The position numbers and the translations under genes are program-made. Source: Sulfitobacter guttiformis (lineage in GTDB: Bacteria; Pseudomonadota; Alphaproteobacteria; Rhodobacterales; Rhodobacteraceae). From it: a stretch of DNA of 64,000 nucleotides. The notes beneath the pieces were generated by a model. It was given only the letters and a program-made list of their open reading frames with translations. It was not told the origin of the DNA and ran no database searches. This document shows positions 51,112 through 59,815 of this stretch, piece by piece (position 1 is the stretch's first letter; every line of letters starts with the position of its first letter). The DNA is taken from the NCBI RefSeq assembly GCF_003610455.1, contig NZ_RAQK01000001.1:496001-560000 (forward strand), given 5' to 3'.

Positions 51112-51582
51112 ATGATAGAATTCGAATTGAACGGACGGCAGGTCTCTGTCGACGCCGACCCAAACACGCCGCTGCTTTGGGCGCTCCGCGATGAGGTAGG
51201 TCTGACCGGCACAAAGTTCGGCTGCGGCATCGGTGCCTGCGGTGCCTGTACCGTACATATCGACGGCTCGGCTGCGCGGTCGTGCATTACCTATCTGTCG
51301 GATGTCGAGGGCCTGAAAGTTACAACCATCGAAGGCCTTGACGAAAACGGAAACCATCCCGTGCAGGAAGCATGGCGAAATTTGCGGGTCCCGCAATGCG
51401 GCTACTGCCAGTCAGGTCAAATCATGCAAGCAGCTTCATTGCTGAAAGACACACCAAACCCAAGCGATGAAGACATCGACGCGGTAATGACCGGCAACCT
51501 GTGCCGCTGCATGACCTACTCGCGCATCCGTCAGGCCGTGCGTACGGCAGCAACATCAATGGGAGCTTCCAACAATGACTAA
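51112..51582 (+). CDS. [2Fe-2S] subunit of a molybdenum hydroxylase (IorA-like)
   Basis: The 156-residue electron-transfer subunit carries a plant-type ferredoxin cluster (Cys38, 43, 46, 58 in [15 protein letters not shown]...RSC) and a second cluster (Cys96, 99 in QCGYCQ; Cys131, 133 in LCRC). This is the small subunit pattern of the xanthine oxidase family. It overlaps the large-subunit start by eight bases. The electron acceptor is unknown; no cytochrome subunit follows. Confidence 0.95.
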   Translation: MIEFELNGRQVSVDADPNTPLLWALRDEVGLTGTKFGCGIGACGACTVHIDGSAARSCITYLSDVEGLKVTTIEGLDENGNHPVQEAWRNLRVPQCGYCQSGQIMQAASLLKDTPNPSDEDIDAVMTGNLCRCMTYSRIRQAVRTAATSMGASNND

Positions 51583-53887
51583 TCTGATGTCCCGCCTTTC
51601 AGGCTCCGACACCAAGCCACAGCTTACCCGCCGCGGGTTTCTGGTCTCCATGACCGCCGCTGGCGTTGCTTTCGGCTTTCCGCAGGCCGCTCAGGCAGCA
51701 ATGAACCCCGCAGTACCAAGCGGCACACCGGTCACGCCGAACGGCCAGACCTTCGAGCCTTCGATGTGGTATTGGATCGACGCGGACAATCAGGTCAACG
51801 TCAACATTATACGTGCCGAGATGGGCCAGCACGTTGGCACCGCAATCGCCCGCATCCTTGCCGATGAGTTGGAAGTAGCATGGGAAAACGTTCACATCAC
51901 CCATGTAGACACGGATGAAAAATGGGGCCTCATGGTTACCGGCGGCAGCTGGTCTATCTGGCAAAGCTGGCCGGTTTACCGTCAGGCGGGGGCCGCTGGC
52001 CGTACTGCCCTGATCGAAGCTGCTGCCGCAAAATGGGGCGTTGACGCATCGAAGTTGACTGTACGCGACGGCATGATAACCGACGGCACCCAGACCATCA
52101 GCTACGGTGATCTCGTAGCGGAAGGCATCGACCGCTCCTTCTCCGAGGATGAGCTGGCGGCGCTTCCGTTGAAGCCGCATGCTGACCTGCGCCTTGTCGG
52201 ACAGGACGTGCATCCGCTCGATCTTGACATGAAAACAACTGGCCAAGCGATCTACGGCCTTGATGCCAAAATCGACGGCATGGTCTACGGCGTCCCGATG
52301 CTCCCGCCAACGCGCTACGGCTCATCCGTGAACTCTGTTGACGACAGCGCAGCAAAAGAGATCAAAGGTTACCTCGAAACAGTCGTTCTCGAAGATCCGT
52401 CTGGTACGGTCCCCGGTTGGGTCGTCGTTCTGGGTGAATCCCTCTATGCCGCGCGCACTGCATCGCTCGAAATTAGCGTCGACTGGACAGCAGGCGAAAC
52501 CGCCAATGTGTCCGAGGACGATATTCAGGCCCGGGGCCGTGAACTCATTCAGGGTGAAACAGGCTCTATTCTGCACACCGAGCAGCCTGATACTTCTGCG
52601 GTCTTCGATGCCGCCTCCGATACACTGGAAGCCGAATACACGACACAGTCCGTGCTGCATTTCCAAATGGAGCCGGTGAACGCTACCGTGTTCCAGAACG
52701 CCGATGGCATCTGGGAAACCCACGCAGGAAACCAGTGGCAGTCTCTCATACTGCCTACATTGGCAACCGCACTTGAGGTACCCGCAGACAAGATCATCAT
52801 GCGCAGCTATATGTTGGGCGGGGGTTTTGGCCGTCGTCTCAACGGCGACTACATCGTACCTGCCGCACTGGCGTCAAAAGCTGCGGGCAAGCCGGTCAAG
52901 CTGGTCTTCTCCCGCGAGGAAGACGCCCAGTTCGACAGCATCCGCTCCCCTTCTGTGCAAAAGCTACGGATGTCTTTTGACGATGCAAAAGCAGTTACAG
53001 GTATGGAGCATCACGCCAGCGCGGGTTGGCCCACCCAGGTAATGGCACCAGGCTTTATGCCCAAAGGTTCGAACGACGAGCCATACGATCCTTTCGCGAT
53101 CGACGGGGCCGATCACTGGTACACCGTAGGGGCGCACCGCGTGCGTGCCATTTCAAACGATCTGGCGAACCAGACATTCCGCCCGGGCTGGCTGCGGTCG
53201 GTTGGACCCGGTTGGACCAACTTTGCCGTTGAAAGCTTCATGGACGAAGCAGCGCATAGGGTCGGTGCCGATCCACTGCAATTCCGTCTCGATCATCTCA
53301 AAGCCGAGGGAATAAATGCAGGGTCCGCCCCCAACGCAGTTGGCGGCGCATCACGGCAGGCGGCCGTCTTGCAACGCGTCGCCGCAATGTCGGGATATGG
53401 CAAAGCCGAACTGCCCGAAGGCACAGCAATTGGTATTGCCACTACCTTTGGCCAATCGCGCAGCATGCCGACATGGTCAGCCGCCGCTGTGCAAGTGGCT
53501 GTGGATGCCGAAAGCGGTGAGGTCAGTGTCCAGAAGATGTGGCTGGCCTTTGACTGCGGGACAGTCGTCGATCCCGATGGCGCACGCGCACAATGTGAGG
53601 GTGCCGCACTTTGGGGCCTTTCCATGGCACTCCATGAGGGTACCCGCATTGAAAACGGCAATGTCGTTGATCTCAATCTAGGCGCCTACACGCCCCTGCG
53701 TCTGGCTGACGTGCCGGAAATGGAGATTGAATTCCTCGAAAGCACCGAAGTGCCGGTAGGTCTTGGAGAGCCGGGCACTACGGTCATCGCGCCCGCCATC
53801 GCCAACGCCATTTTCAGCGCGACAGGCGCACGTGTCCGCCATCTGCCGATCACCGGTGACGCGGTCCTCGCCGCACTTAAGGCCTAA
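51575..53887 (+). CDS. Molybdopterin-binding subunit of a xanthine-dehydrogenase-family enzyme (IorB-like), Tat-exported
   Basis: The 770-residue subunit has a twin-arginine leader ([15 protein letters not shown], Arg19-Arg20, cleavage after AQA) and therefore acts in the periplasm. It follows the isoquinoline 1-oxidoreductase/aldehyde oxidase layout without FAD domain: [47 protein letters not shown] and the catalytic Glu region [18 protein letters not shown]. The leader is on the large subunit only, so the small subunit would be exported in complex. Substrate is likely an aldehyde or N-heterocycle. Confidence 0.94.
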   Translation: MTNLMSRLSGSDTKPQLTRRGFLVSMTAAGVAFGFPQAAQAAMNPAVPSGTPVTPNGQTFEPSMWYWIDADNQVNVNIIRAEMGQHVGTAIARILADELEVAWENVHITHVDTDEKWGLMVTGGSWSIWQSWPVYRQAGAAGRTALIEAAAAKWGVDASKLTVRDGMITDGTQTISYGDLVAEGIDRSFSEDELAALPLKPHADLRLVGQDVHPLDLDMKTTGQAIYGLDAKIDGMVYGVPMLPPTRYGSSVNSVDDSAAKEIKGYLETVVLEDPSGTVPGWVVVLGESLYAARTASLEISVDWTAGETANVSEDDIQARGRELIQGETGSILHTEQPDTSAVFDAASDTLEAEYTTQSVLHFQMEPVNATVFQNADGIWETHAGNQWQSLILPTLATALEVPADKIIMRSYMLGGGFGRRLNGDYIVPAALASKAAGKPVKLVFSREEDAQFDSIRSPSVQKLRMSFDDAKAVTGMEHHASAGWPTQVMAPGFMPKGSNDEPYDPFAIDGADHWYTVGAHRVRAISNDLANQTFRPGWLRSVGPGWTNFAVESFMDEAAHRVGADPLQFRLDHLKAEGINAGSAPNAVGGASRQAAVLQRVAAMSGYGKAELPEGTAIGIATTFGQSRSMPTWSAAAVQVAVDAESGEVSVQKMWLAFDCGTVVDPDGARAQCEGAALWGLSMALHEGTRIENGNVVDLNLGAYTPLRLADVPEMEIEFLESTEVPVGLGEPGTTVIAPAIANAIFSATGARVRHLPITGDAVLAALKA

Positions 53888-53892
53888 AACCA

Positions 53893-53924
53893 AAACGCGG
53901 GCGCATTCGAGTGCGCCCGCGTTT
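53893..53924 (+). terminator. Strong rho-independent terminator after the molybdenum hydroxylase genes
   Basis: A perfect 13-bp stem (53893-53905 with 53912-53924, core ACGCGGGCGCA / TGCGCCCGCGT) closes a TTCGAG loop and is followed by TTCCATTTTT-like sequence. It starts six bases after the stop codon. Confidence 0.92.
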
Positions 53925-54148
53925 CCATTTTTCTTGCCGATGTTCATTTTGGATTTTACCTTGAAAAACAGAGGCATTTAAACGGCCCCTTTTTCCAAGC
54001 GTTTCTTTAATCTTGTTCAGGCCATTTCCCAATTTCGCCGTTTTTGAATTCCGCCAATGCTGTACACAGCGCCGGCGAGGCGTTCTCACCCCGCTAAGTG
54101 GGCATATGAAGGGACTTTTTCATACATGCAGGGCGGTGGCTAATATAT

Positions 54149-54646
54149 CTACTCAGTATCCATTTCGGTTTCATCTTCTGTGATCGTGGCACGCGCTGAA
54201 ATTACATTGCCGTCGATCATATAATATGAATGATCATTGCTGCTGAGGCTTACAGAGACTTCATGATCGCCTACCGGCAACCGTGGCAGATGAAAGTGAA
54301 GGCTATAAAGTCGCGCTATCTTTATTCCATCAACATACAGGTGCGCGTGTCCGGTGTTATCGACATTTTCACTTCCAACCCTTTCCGGCGTAAAAGTGAA
54401 GTTATTGGTCATTACCGTTACGTTCCAGCCGTTCATCGCGTCTTTTTCGACAGCAATATCAACCTGCGGTGCACCAAGTGCGGGAATTTCGAGCATCCCG
54501 TGCTCCATCTCGTGCGCCATCATATCCGCCGCCCCGCCCTGAACGGGAAGATCGCGAAAAAGCGGTGCTGCGATAACACCGATCAAAATTGACGCTATGC
54601 TGAGATATATAAGGTAGGGGAAGCGTAGAGAAATATTAGACATCAC
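54149..54646 (-). CDS. Periplasmic His/Met-rich protein, unknown function
   Basis: The 165-residue protein has a basic start and one hydrophobic segment (YLIYLSIASILIGVIAAPLF), an uncleaved anchor or signal peptide. The periplasmic part begins with MMAHEMEHGMLEIP, a His/Met/Glu stretch that could bind copper or another metal. A beta-sandwich-like region follows (GHAHLYVDGIKIARLYSLHFHLPRLPVGDHEVSVSLSSNDHSYY). No family is recognised with confidence. It overlaps the DoxX-like membrane protein gene by 11 bases and is presumably its partner. Confidence 0.7.
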   Translation of the reverse strand: MMSNISLRFPYLIYLSIASILIGVIAAPLFRDLPVQGGAADMMAHEMEHGMLEIPALGAPQVDIAVEKDAMNGWNVTVMTNNFTFTPERVGSENVDNTGHAHLYVDGIKIARLYSLHFHLPRLPVGDHEVSVSLSSNDHSYYMIDGNVISARATITEDETEMDTE

Positions 54647-55688
54647 TGGGGACCCGAATTGTTTTCAAATTTGTATTTTTACGCCAATCGGGGAGAAGCT
54701 TGCGCAGCTTCCAACGCTGCCCTGCCCCCAGAAGAAGAAGCACGAGAGCAACGCCGATGACGGGCATATGTCCGACAAACTCAACCAGCGCGGCCTCATT
54801 ATTGCCCTCAATGAGAAACAGGATGTTAGAGGACAATAGCACGACAGATAGCGCAAGAACATTTAGGCGCGTGGTCGTGCCTAGAACGAGGATTATACCG
54901 AAAATAACTTCCGTAAATCCGGCCGACAGTGCAAACAGGCGGTCGGTAAAGAAATCAAACCCAAGCGCAGGCAAGAAATTCCATGGGTTTGCTGCGAGGA
55001 AGCTCTCGGCCAAAATTGCCCCGAACAGTTTTTCGGCAAGGCCGAGCGTGATCAGCGATATACCTGCGAGAATACGCATAATCGCGACCGAGAACGGCTT
55101 GTACTGTTGGCGCAATTCGACGGTCGGTAAGTTGTTGATCAACAGAAAAATCGCAATACCGATCATGATTACGTATTCAAGCGCTGCGAGTATCCCGAAT
55201 TGAACCGTCAGCCCTAGGTGAAGAATAATCAACAAAATCGCCGCATGACGTACGAAGCGGTTGGCAATGAACAATATTCCGATAATGGCCTGCAGAAAGA
55301 TCAGCTTTGTTCCGAACGCTCCGTAAGCAATCAAATGAGGAGCAACAATCGCGCCCTCATACGCCGTCAGAAGCAGCGACATCCCTGTAAATATCCGGAG
55401 TATTTCAATGAAATCATGACGGGTTTCACTTCCGACGATCCGGACATTCGGTAGCTTTGCATCCAAAATGATGGACGTACCCACCAACGCGAAGGTGACC
55501 GCGATCCAGACCAAGACCTCAATATCGGTAATGCTGTAAGCTACAAAATTATCAATTGTGACATTGGTATCGACAAACCATCGGACATGAGCAGATGCCC
55601 CTGTTGCCTGAAGACCAAGGATTAGCGTCAGAAGTGCGCCCGCCATAAAAAACGGCGAGGAAAGCAGCTTGGGTCCGGTACTTCGCAT
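54636..55688 (-). CDS. DoxX-like polytopic membrane protein
   Basis: The 350-residue protein has a signal-like N-terminus (MAGALLTLILGLQATGASA) followed by HVRWFVDTN and about eight hydrophobic segments. The later half (RILAGISLITLGLAEKLFG, then FTEVIFGIILVLGTTTRLN) shows the four-helix DoxX/DoxD pattern, and the earlier half looks like a second copy (RIFTGMSLLLTAYEGAIVAPH). It is probably a duplicated DoxX domain. It is encoded upstream of, and overlaps, a His/Met-rich periplasmic protein gene. Function is unknown; relatives act in thiosulphate or redox membrane complexes. Confidence 0.8.
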   Translation of the reverse strand: MRSTGPKLLSSPFFMAGALLTLILGLQATGASAHVRWFVDTNVTIDNFVAYSITDIEVLVWIAVTFALVGTSIILDAKLPNVRIVGSETRHDFIEILRIFTGMSLLLTAYEGAIVAPHLIAYGAFGTKLIFLQAIIGILFIANRFVRHAAILLIILHLGLTVQFGILAALEYVIMIGIAIFLLINNLPTVELRQQYKPFSVAIMRILAGISLITLGLAEKLFGAILAESFLAANPWNFLPALGFDFFTDRLFALSAGFTEVIFGIILVLGTTTRLNVLALSVVLLSSNILFLIEGNNEAALVEFVGHMPVIGVALVLLLLGAGQRWKLRKLLPDWRKNTNLKTIRVPSDV

Positions 55689-56316
55689 GGGCCATCCTCA
55701 AAATCTCAATACACAGTAGGTTAGCGTGATACTCAGTAGGTTAGCGTGATGCTAAGACCAATCCAGCTATCCCTCGTCACTTACGGGGTTTCAACAAAAC
55801 CCAAGCGGACGCAAAATAGCTCAATTTGGTATCTCACGGGAAAAAAAAGTGAAGGCTTGCACTATCGTCAAATGCCCCCCCCCCGAGCCGGTCTCCTCCT
55901 GATTTTAAAAAGAAATTATAAGACCGGATACGATTGGGTGCCCTTTGAATAGCACTCAAAAGCCGAAAACAACGTTAGGCCAACCAAAACCCTTTCGGAC
56001 AAATTACCGCACCTCATTAGGCATAACCGCAGATCATCGAACGGGTAAAAACTGGTGATCCAAAAGACCAACAAGGGCCACCCTGAAGCCTAACAAACAT
56101 GCGAAAACTCCATTATAACCAAGACCGAATTATCGATCCGGCTAATGGGTCTTTGGGGTAGCACCTTATACTCCGCCCGCTCATTTCCAGCGCGCAGCAC
56201 TTCGCAAATCGTGCCTCGTCGGCGCGCAGAGGCTGAAGACCAATCCATCTAAAATAGAACCAATTGGCGGTTCGAGACGTAATATTAGCACCTAGACCAT
56301 TCCCAAGGAGGCCCAA
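55689..56316. other. Intergenic stretch of about 630 bp
   Basis: It contains a tandem 20-bp repeat (55711-55750) beside the DoxX-like start, a run of eight C residues near 55877, and the ribosome site AAGGAGG at 56305-56311 for a small gene. A 68-codon frame at 55746 has no ribosome site and crosses the C-run; I do not accept it. Nothing else is supported. Confidence 0.6.
55711..55750 (-). repeat. Tandem 20-bp repeat upstream of the DoxX-like gene
   Basis: Two adjacent 20-bp units, ACACAGTAGG-TTAGCGTGAT and ACTCAGTAGG-TTAGCGTGAT, differ at one base. They begin 23 bp upstream of the DoxX-like start. Tandem spacing of two helical turns is what direct-repeat regulators such as response regulators use. 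Confidence 0.75.
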
Positions 56317-56490
56317 ATGTCCGGCACAAAAATCAATTTTACCGACGTCAACAAGTTGGACCGCCCGTCCGAAAATCTTGCCACCATCGATACCAACAAT
56401 GCACCTTGGTATGACGGTAAAGGCCGCCATGCAAACGACAAGGCGCAGCATCGGCGTTATCATGGTCTGTTCGAAGATCTGATGAATTAA
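56317..56490 (+). CDS. Small 57-residue protein coupled to a photolyase-like gene
   Basis: The frame starts at an ATG eight bases after a near-perfect AAGGAGG ribosome site, the strongest in this region, and encodes a soluble, polar protein (MSGTKINFTDVNKLDRPSEN..., ending GLFEDLMN). Charged and aromatic residues are spaced as in a folded small domain (NNAPWYDGKGRHAND; HRRYHGLFED). It ends 14 bp before the photolyase-like start, so both share a transcript. No family is recognised. It may be a partner or regulator of the flavoprotein. Confidence 0.7.
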   Translation: MSGTKINFTDVNKLDRPSENLATIDTNNAPWYDGKGRHANDKAQHRRYHGLFEDLMN

Positions 56491-56504
56491 GGGGCTTTGC
56501 ACCA

Positions 56505-57731
56505 ATGACCGAGCATATCGCGACTCGTTCCGCAGGCAAGATGGCAATGACGTCCTTTGCCGCAAGTATGGGGACGCGTTACGAGACGGGCCGCAATTAC
56601 GATTGCGGGCCCGGTCGCCATAATGACGTATCGATGCTGTCGCCCTACATCCGTTGCCGCCTGATCACGGAAAGAGAGGTGATTATGGCTGCCCTTGCTG
56701 CGCACGGTCCCGATGATGCGTCAAAGTTTATCGAAGAAGTGATCTGGCGCGGATATTACAAAGGGTGGCTGGAACGGCGCCCGAATGTTTGGCACAGTTA
56801 CGTAACTGGACGAAATACCGATTTGGTCGCTTTGAAACGGGACCGCCGCCTGCGCCGCGATCTCGAGCTTGCCGAGACCGGCAACACAGGCCTCGCCTGC
56901 TTTGACAGCTGGGCCCAGGAACTTGTTGGGACGGGATATCTGCACAACCATGCACGAATGTGGTTTGCATCCATCTGGATTTTTACGCTTGAACTGCCTT
57001 GGCGACTGGGGGCGGATTTCTTTTATCGGCATCTGCTTGACGGTGATGCGGCGGCAAACACCCTGAACTGGCGTTGGGCGGCAGGCCTACATACCCGCGG
57101 CAAGCCTTATCCTGCCCGCCATGACAACATTGCAACATTCACCAACGGTCGCTTTACCCCTACACGTGCGGAACTGGCAACGGTGACAAGAGGCTTGGAA
57201 GCATCAGAGCCAGACGGCCTGCCTACGGTTCAGGCGATGCGGGACATCCAATCTGTCAAATCCAATGTACCCACGGCCCTTTTGGTTACTGTCGAGGATT
57301 GTCTAGTCGAGGATTTTGATACTGCGGGCATGGACATCTGTTCAACAGCCACACTGGCTACTAGTCATTTACGATCACCAAGGCCCGTTTCGGGCGCCGT
57401 TTCGCGGTTTGAAAACATGGCGCTCCAAGATGCAGCGGCACGACTGGGCAAGACTACGGATACGCTCTGCGCGACCGACCCCGCTGGTCTTGTCGCTTGG
57501 GCGGCAGCTGCTAAAGCAAAGCAGATTTTCACACCATATGTCACGCACGGCCCGCTGCGCGATTGGCTCGACGCGGCCCAGCCTATCCTTGCGGCGCATG
57601 GCATAACCCTGTGTGAGCAAAGGCGGGATTGGGACATGCTGATCTGGCCCCATGCAACAGCCGGATTCTTCAAAGTCAGAAAGCAAATCCCGCACATTCT
57701 GAAGCAAACGATGGATTACGCGCAAATATGA
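56505..57731 (+). CDS. Cryptochrome/photolyase-family protein with apparently reversed domain order
   Basis: The 408-residue protein has a photolyase FAD-binding domain in its first half: LSPYIR (45-50), EEVIWRGYY (77-85), GTGYLHNHARMW (142-153) and HLLDGDAAANTLNWRW (176-191). The alpha/beta antenna domain that normally precedes this is absent at the N-terminus. Instead residues about 265-405 look like a Rossmann-type domain ending in QIFTPYVTHGPLRDWLD and WPHATAGFFKVRKQIPHIL, text that resembles the end of a photolyase antenna domain. The order therefore seems permuted. It is flanked by two small coupled genes. Activity as DNA repair enzyme or light sensor is undetermined. Confidence 0.85.
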   Translation: MTEHIATRSAGKMAMTSFAASMGTRYETGRNYDCGPGRHNDVSMLSPYIRCRLITEREVIMAALAAHGPDDASKFIEEVIWRGYYKGWLERRPNVWHSYVTGRNTDLVALKRDRRLRRDLELAETGNTGLACFDSWAQELVGTGYLHNHARMWFASIWIFTLELPWRLGADFFYRHLLDGDAAANTLNWRWAAGLHTRGKPYPARHDNIATFTNGRFTPTRAELATVTRGLEASEPDGLPTVQAMRDIQSVKSNVPTALLVTVEDCLVEDFDTAGMDICSTATLATSHLRSPRPVSGAVSRFENMALQDAAARLGKTTDTLCATDPAGLVAWAAAAKAKQIFTPYVTHGPLRDWLDAAQPILAAHGITLCEQRRDWDMLIWPHATAGFFKVRKQIPHILKQTMDYAQI

Positions 57732-58048
57732 AAGAGAGCGAAATGCACCGCACCGCTGACCTTGTCAGCCGCTATATGATGCTGACTAAAGAAGTGATGC
57801 CAAAAATGGCGCGTGAAGGGGCGGCAAATTGGCCTGTGCGGAATGACCACTGCTTTCAGCGCATCGTTCTGGACAATGTCTGTGGCGGACCATGGTTCGA
57901 TCACATTGCGCGGCCGGCCTACAAAAACCTTTCGCGTGATCAGGCGATGCGTGCGCTGCGCTTGTGTGAATCTATTGTGGAAGGCCGTGAAAATCTTGTG
58001 AAGCTCAACAACAAATCGCTTATCTGGCGGGGAAAACCGGTGAGATAG
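57728..58048 (+). CDS. Small hypothetical protein coupled to the photolyase-like gene
   Basis: The 106-residue protein starts within the photolyase-like stop (ATGA); an ATG five codons later has a better GAGAG site and would give 101 residues. It is basic and helical (MHRTADLVSRYMMLTKEVMPKMAREG; LSRDQAMRALRLCESIVEGRENLVKLNNKSLIWRGK) with a central WPVRNDHCFQRIVLDNVCGGPWF motif containing Cys and Trp. I do not recognise a family. The tight coupling implies a shared role with the flavoprotein. Confidence 0.75.
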   Translation: MKESEMHRTADLVSRYMMLTKEVMPKMAREGAANWPVRNDHCFQRIVLDNVCGGPWFDHIARPAYKNLSRDQAMRALRLCESIVEGRENLVKLNNKSLIWRGKPVR

Positions 58049-58355
58049 GGACTGGTCGCGGGACGCAGCTGTTAGCTGATCACAGAACCGTGTGTTTATC
58101 CACGACATACTGAGGTGTCTCAACCTGTCTGTGAATTGACCGAAAGGACTGAAGCGGGACAGGTAAATATCCTCCCCGTAAGGAACCGGCGCAAAATCGC
58201 GCCGGAACAAATGCTCAATCAGGTCATCAGACCCCTGACCGACGGCATCCCGCTCAGTAGCGCATCAAACCAAGCACACTGTTTTATGTGCTTGCTTCGC
58301 CATTCTGTGCCGAGGCCTTTTCGCGGTCAGCAAAATCGGACGAGGTGCCTTTGGA
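58049..58355. other. Intergenic stretch between convergent genes
   Basis: About 307 bp without a supported gene. One hairpin, CAAGCACA (58271-58278) with TGTGCTTG (58287-58294), could end transcription of the leftward M20 amidohydrolase gene, though it lacks a clear T-run. Confidence 0.55.
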
Positions 58356-59771
58356 CTAGCTCTGAATGATCGGTGGATTGGTCTCAGGGGGAATTGGACA
58401 AGAATAGGGATGCTCGGCCAAGTGTTCTGCATGGGCTTTTTTTGCCGCCTCGCGCAACTTGCTGTCACAGATTGCTGCCCTTGCAGTTGCGGCCATCAGC
58501 TTTGCCGCATGCAGCATACCCTTATGGGCTGCCGGCACCTTTCCCTGCGCTGTTTGTTGCCAACTGTGCAACGCAGTTCCCACAGCACACGTTGTAACAC
58601 GCGCCTGAACGGTCGGCACCGCCCAACTCACATCACCGACGTCGGTAGACCCCATTCCGCCCATAAACGGCCGGTCCAACGGTGCGATAAAATCACATAG
58701 TGGCAGATCATAATCAGGCTTCATGGCCAACCGCTCAAAAGTATCGGCAATATCATCGCGGCCCAATGTTTTGCGAATGTCGCGGGCAAAGGCAATGTCC
58801 TGCGCATCAAAGGCGACAGGACCCAAAGCATCGAACTCTGCCTGCATCGCTACAGACAATGGCAGGTTGCAGGTGAGGTTGGATACCGCTGAGAACACTT
58901 TGGAAGATACTGTCGTGCCGGACATAAGCGCCGCGCCTTGAGCTACATCACGGACCCGCTGCACCAGCGCTTCCAGCCCTCCCAGACTTGGACTCCGGAT
59001 CAGATGGCGGACCGTGGCGTTGGCCTGCACCACGTTGGGCGCCTCGCCACCCGCATCCAGATAGGCATAGTGAATGCGGGCGGCGTCGGGCATATGCTCG
59101 CGCATATAGTTGACGCCAATATTCATAAGCTCGACGGAATCCAGCGCAGAGCGCCCCAATTCCGGCGCAGCAGCAGCATGAGCGGCCTTGCCGGTAAAGG
59201 TGAAATCAATTCGCGTATTGGCGAGCGAGCGCATATCGTCAACCGCATTGAAACTGGCCGGATGCCACGTAATTGCGATGTCGACATCATCGAACAATCC
59301 GTCCCGAACCATGTAGGTTTTAGCAGCGCCGCCCTCCTCTGCAGGACACCCGTAATAGCGGATGCGACCCTTGATGCCCTCCGCCTCCAGCCAATCCTTG
59401 ACCGCGGTTGCAGCAGACATCGCTGCTGACCCCAGAAGGTTATGACCGCAACCATGGCCGTAGCCTGCGTTACCAATCTGGCGTGGCTCTGCAACGCCGG
59501 GTTCCTGACTTAGCCCCGGCAGGGCATCATACTCGCCCAGAATGGCGATCACAGGCCCACCTTCGCCCGCTTCACCCATTACTGCGGTGGGGATGCCTGC
59601 GATACCTTCGTGTACTCTGAACCCCTGCTCGCGTAGCATCTCGGTGTGGGCGGCGCAGGAGCGGGTTTCGGTATAGGCTACTTCAGGCGTATCGAACACA
59701 CGATCAGCCAAGCCGATAAAGGCCGCGCGCTTCTCTTCGACAAGCGACCAGATCGGATTTTCATTCTGCAT
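58356..59771 (-). CDS. M20-family amidohydrolase, AbgB-like (aminobenzoyl-glutamate/aminoacylase type)
   Basis: The 471-residue metallopeptidase-like hydrolase has GEYDALPGLSQEP, GHGCGHNLLG (metal-binding His/Asp pair) and GCPAEEGGAAKTYM (catalytic Glu and metal Glu), then NTRIDFTFTGKAAHAAAAPELGRSALD as the dimerisation lid, and GSTDVGDVSW near the end. This is the layout of AbgB, which cleaves p-aminobenzoyl-glutamate and similar amides. It lies 44 bp downstream of the DppF-like ATPase gene, so the transported substrate is probably an N-acyl amino acid or peptide-like amide. Confidence 0.93.
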   Translation of the reverse strand: MQNENPIWSLVEEKRAAFIGLADRVFDTPEVAYTETRSCAAHTEMLREQGFRVHEGIAGIPTAVMGEAGEGGPVIAILGEYDALPGLSQEPGVAEPRQIGNAGYGHGCGHNLLGSAAMSAATAVKDWLEAEGIKGRIRYYGCPAEEGGAAKTYMVRDGLFDDVDIAITWHPASFNAVDDMRSLANTRIDFTFTGKAAHAAAAPELGRSALDSVELMNIGVNYMREHMPDAARIHYAYLDAGGEAPNVVQANATVRHLIRSPSLGGLEALVQRVRDVAQGAALMSGTTVSSKVFSAVSNLTCNLPLSVAMQAEFDALGPVAFDAQDIAFARDIRKTLGRDDIADTFERLAMKPDYDLPLCDFIAPLDRPFMGGMGSTDVGDVSWAVPTVQARVTTCAVGTALHSWQQTAQGKVPAAHKGMLHAAKLMAATARAAICDSKLREAAKKAHAEHLAEHPYSCPIPPETNPPIIQS

Positions 59772-59815
59772 TTTGGGTCTCCATGGAGGTCATGTTTTTG
59801 AAAAAGGAATGGCCG

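Noticed and set aside
55746..55952. 68-codon frame beside the DoxX-like gene
   Set aside because: No ribosome site; it starts in the tandem repeat and passes through a run of eight C residues.
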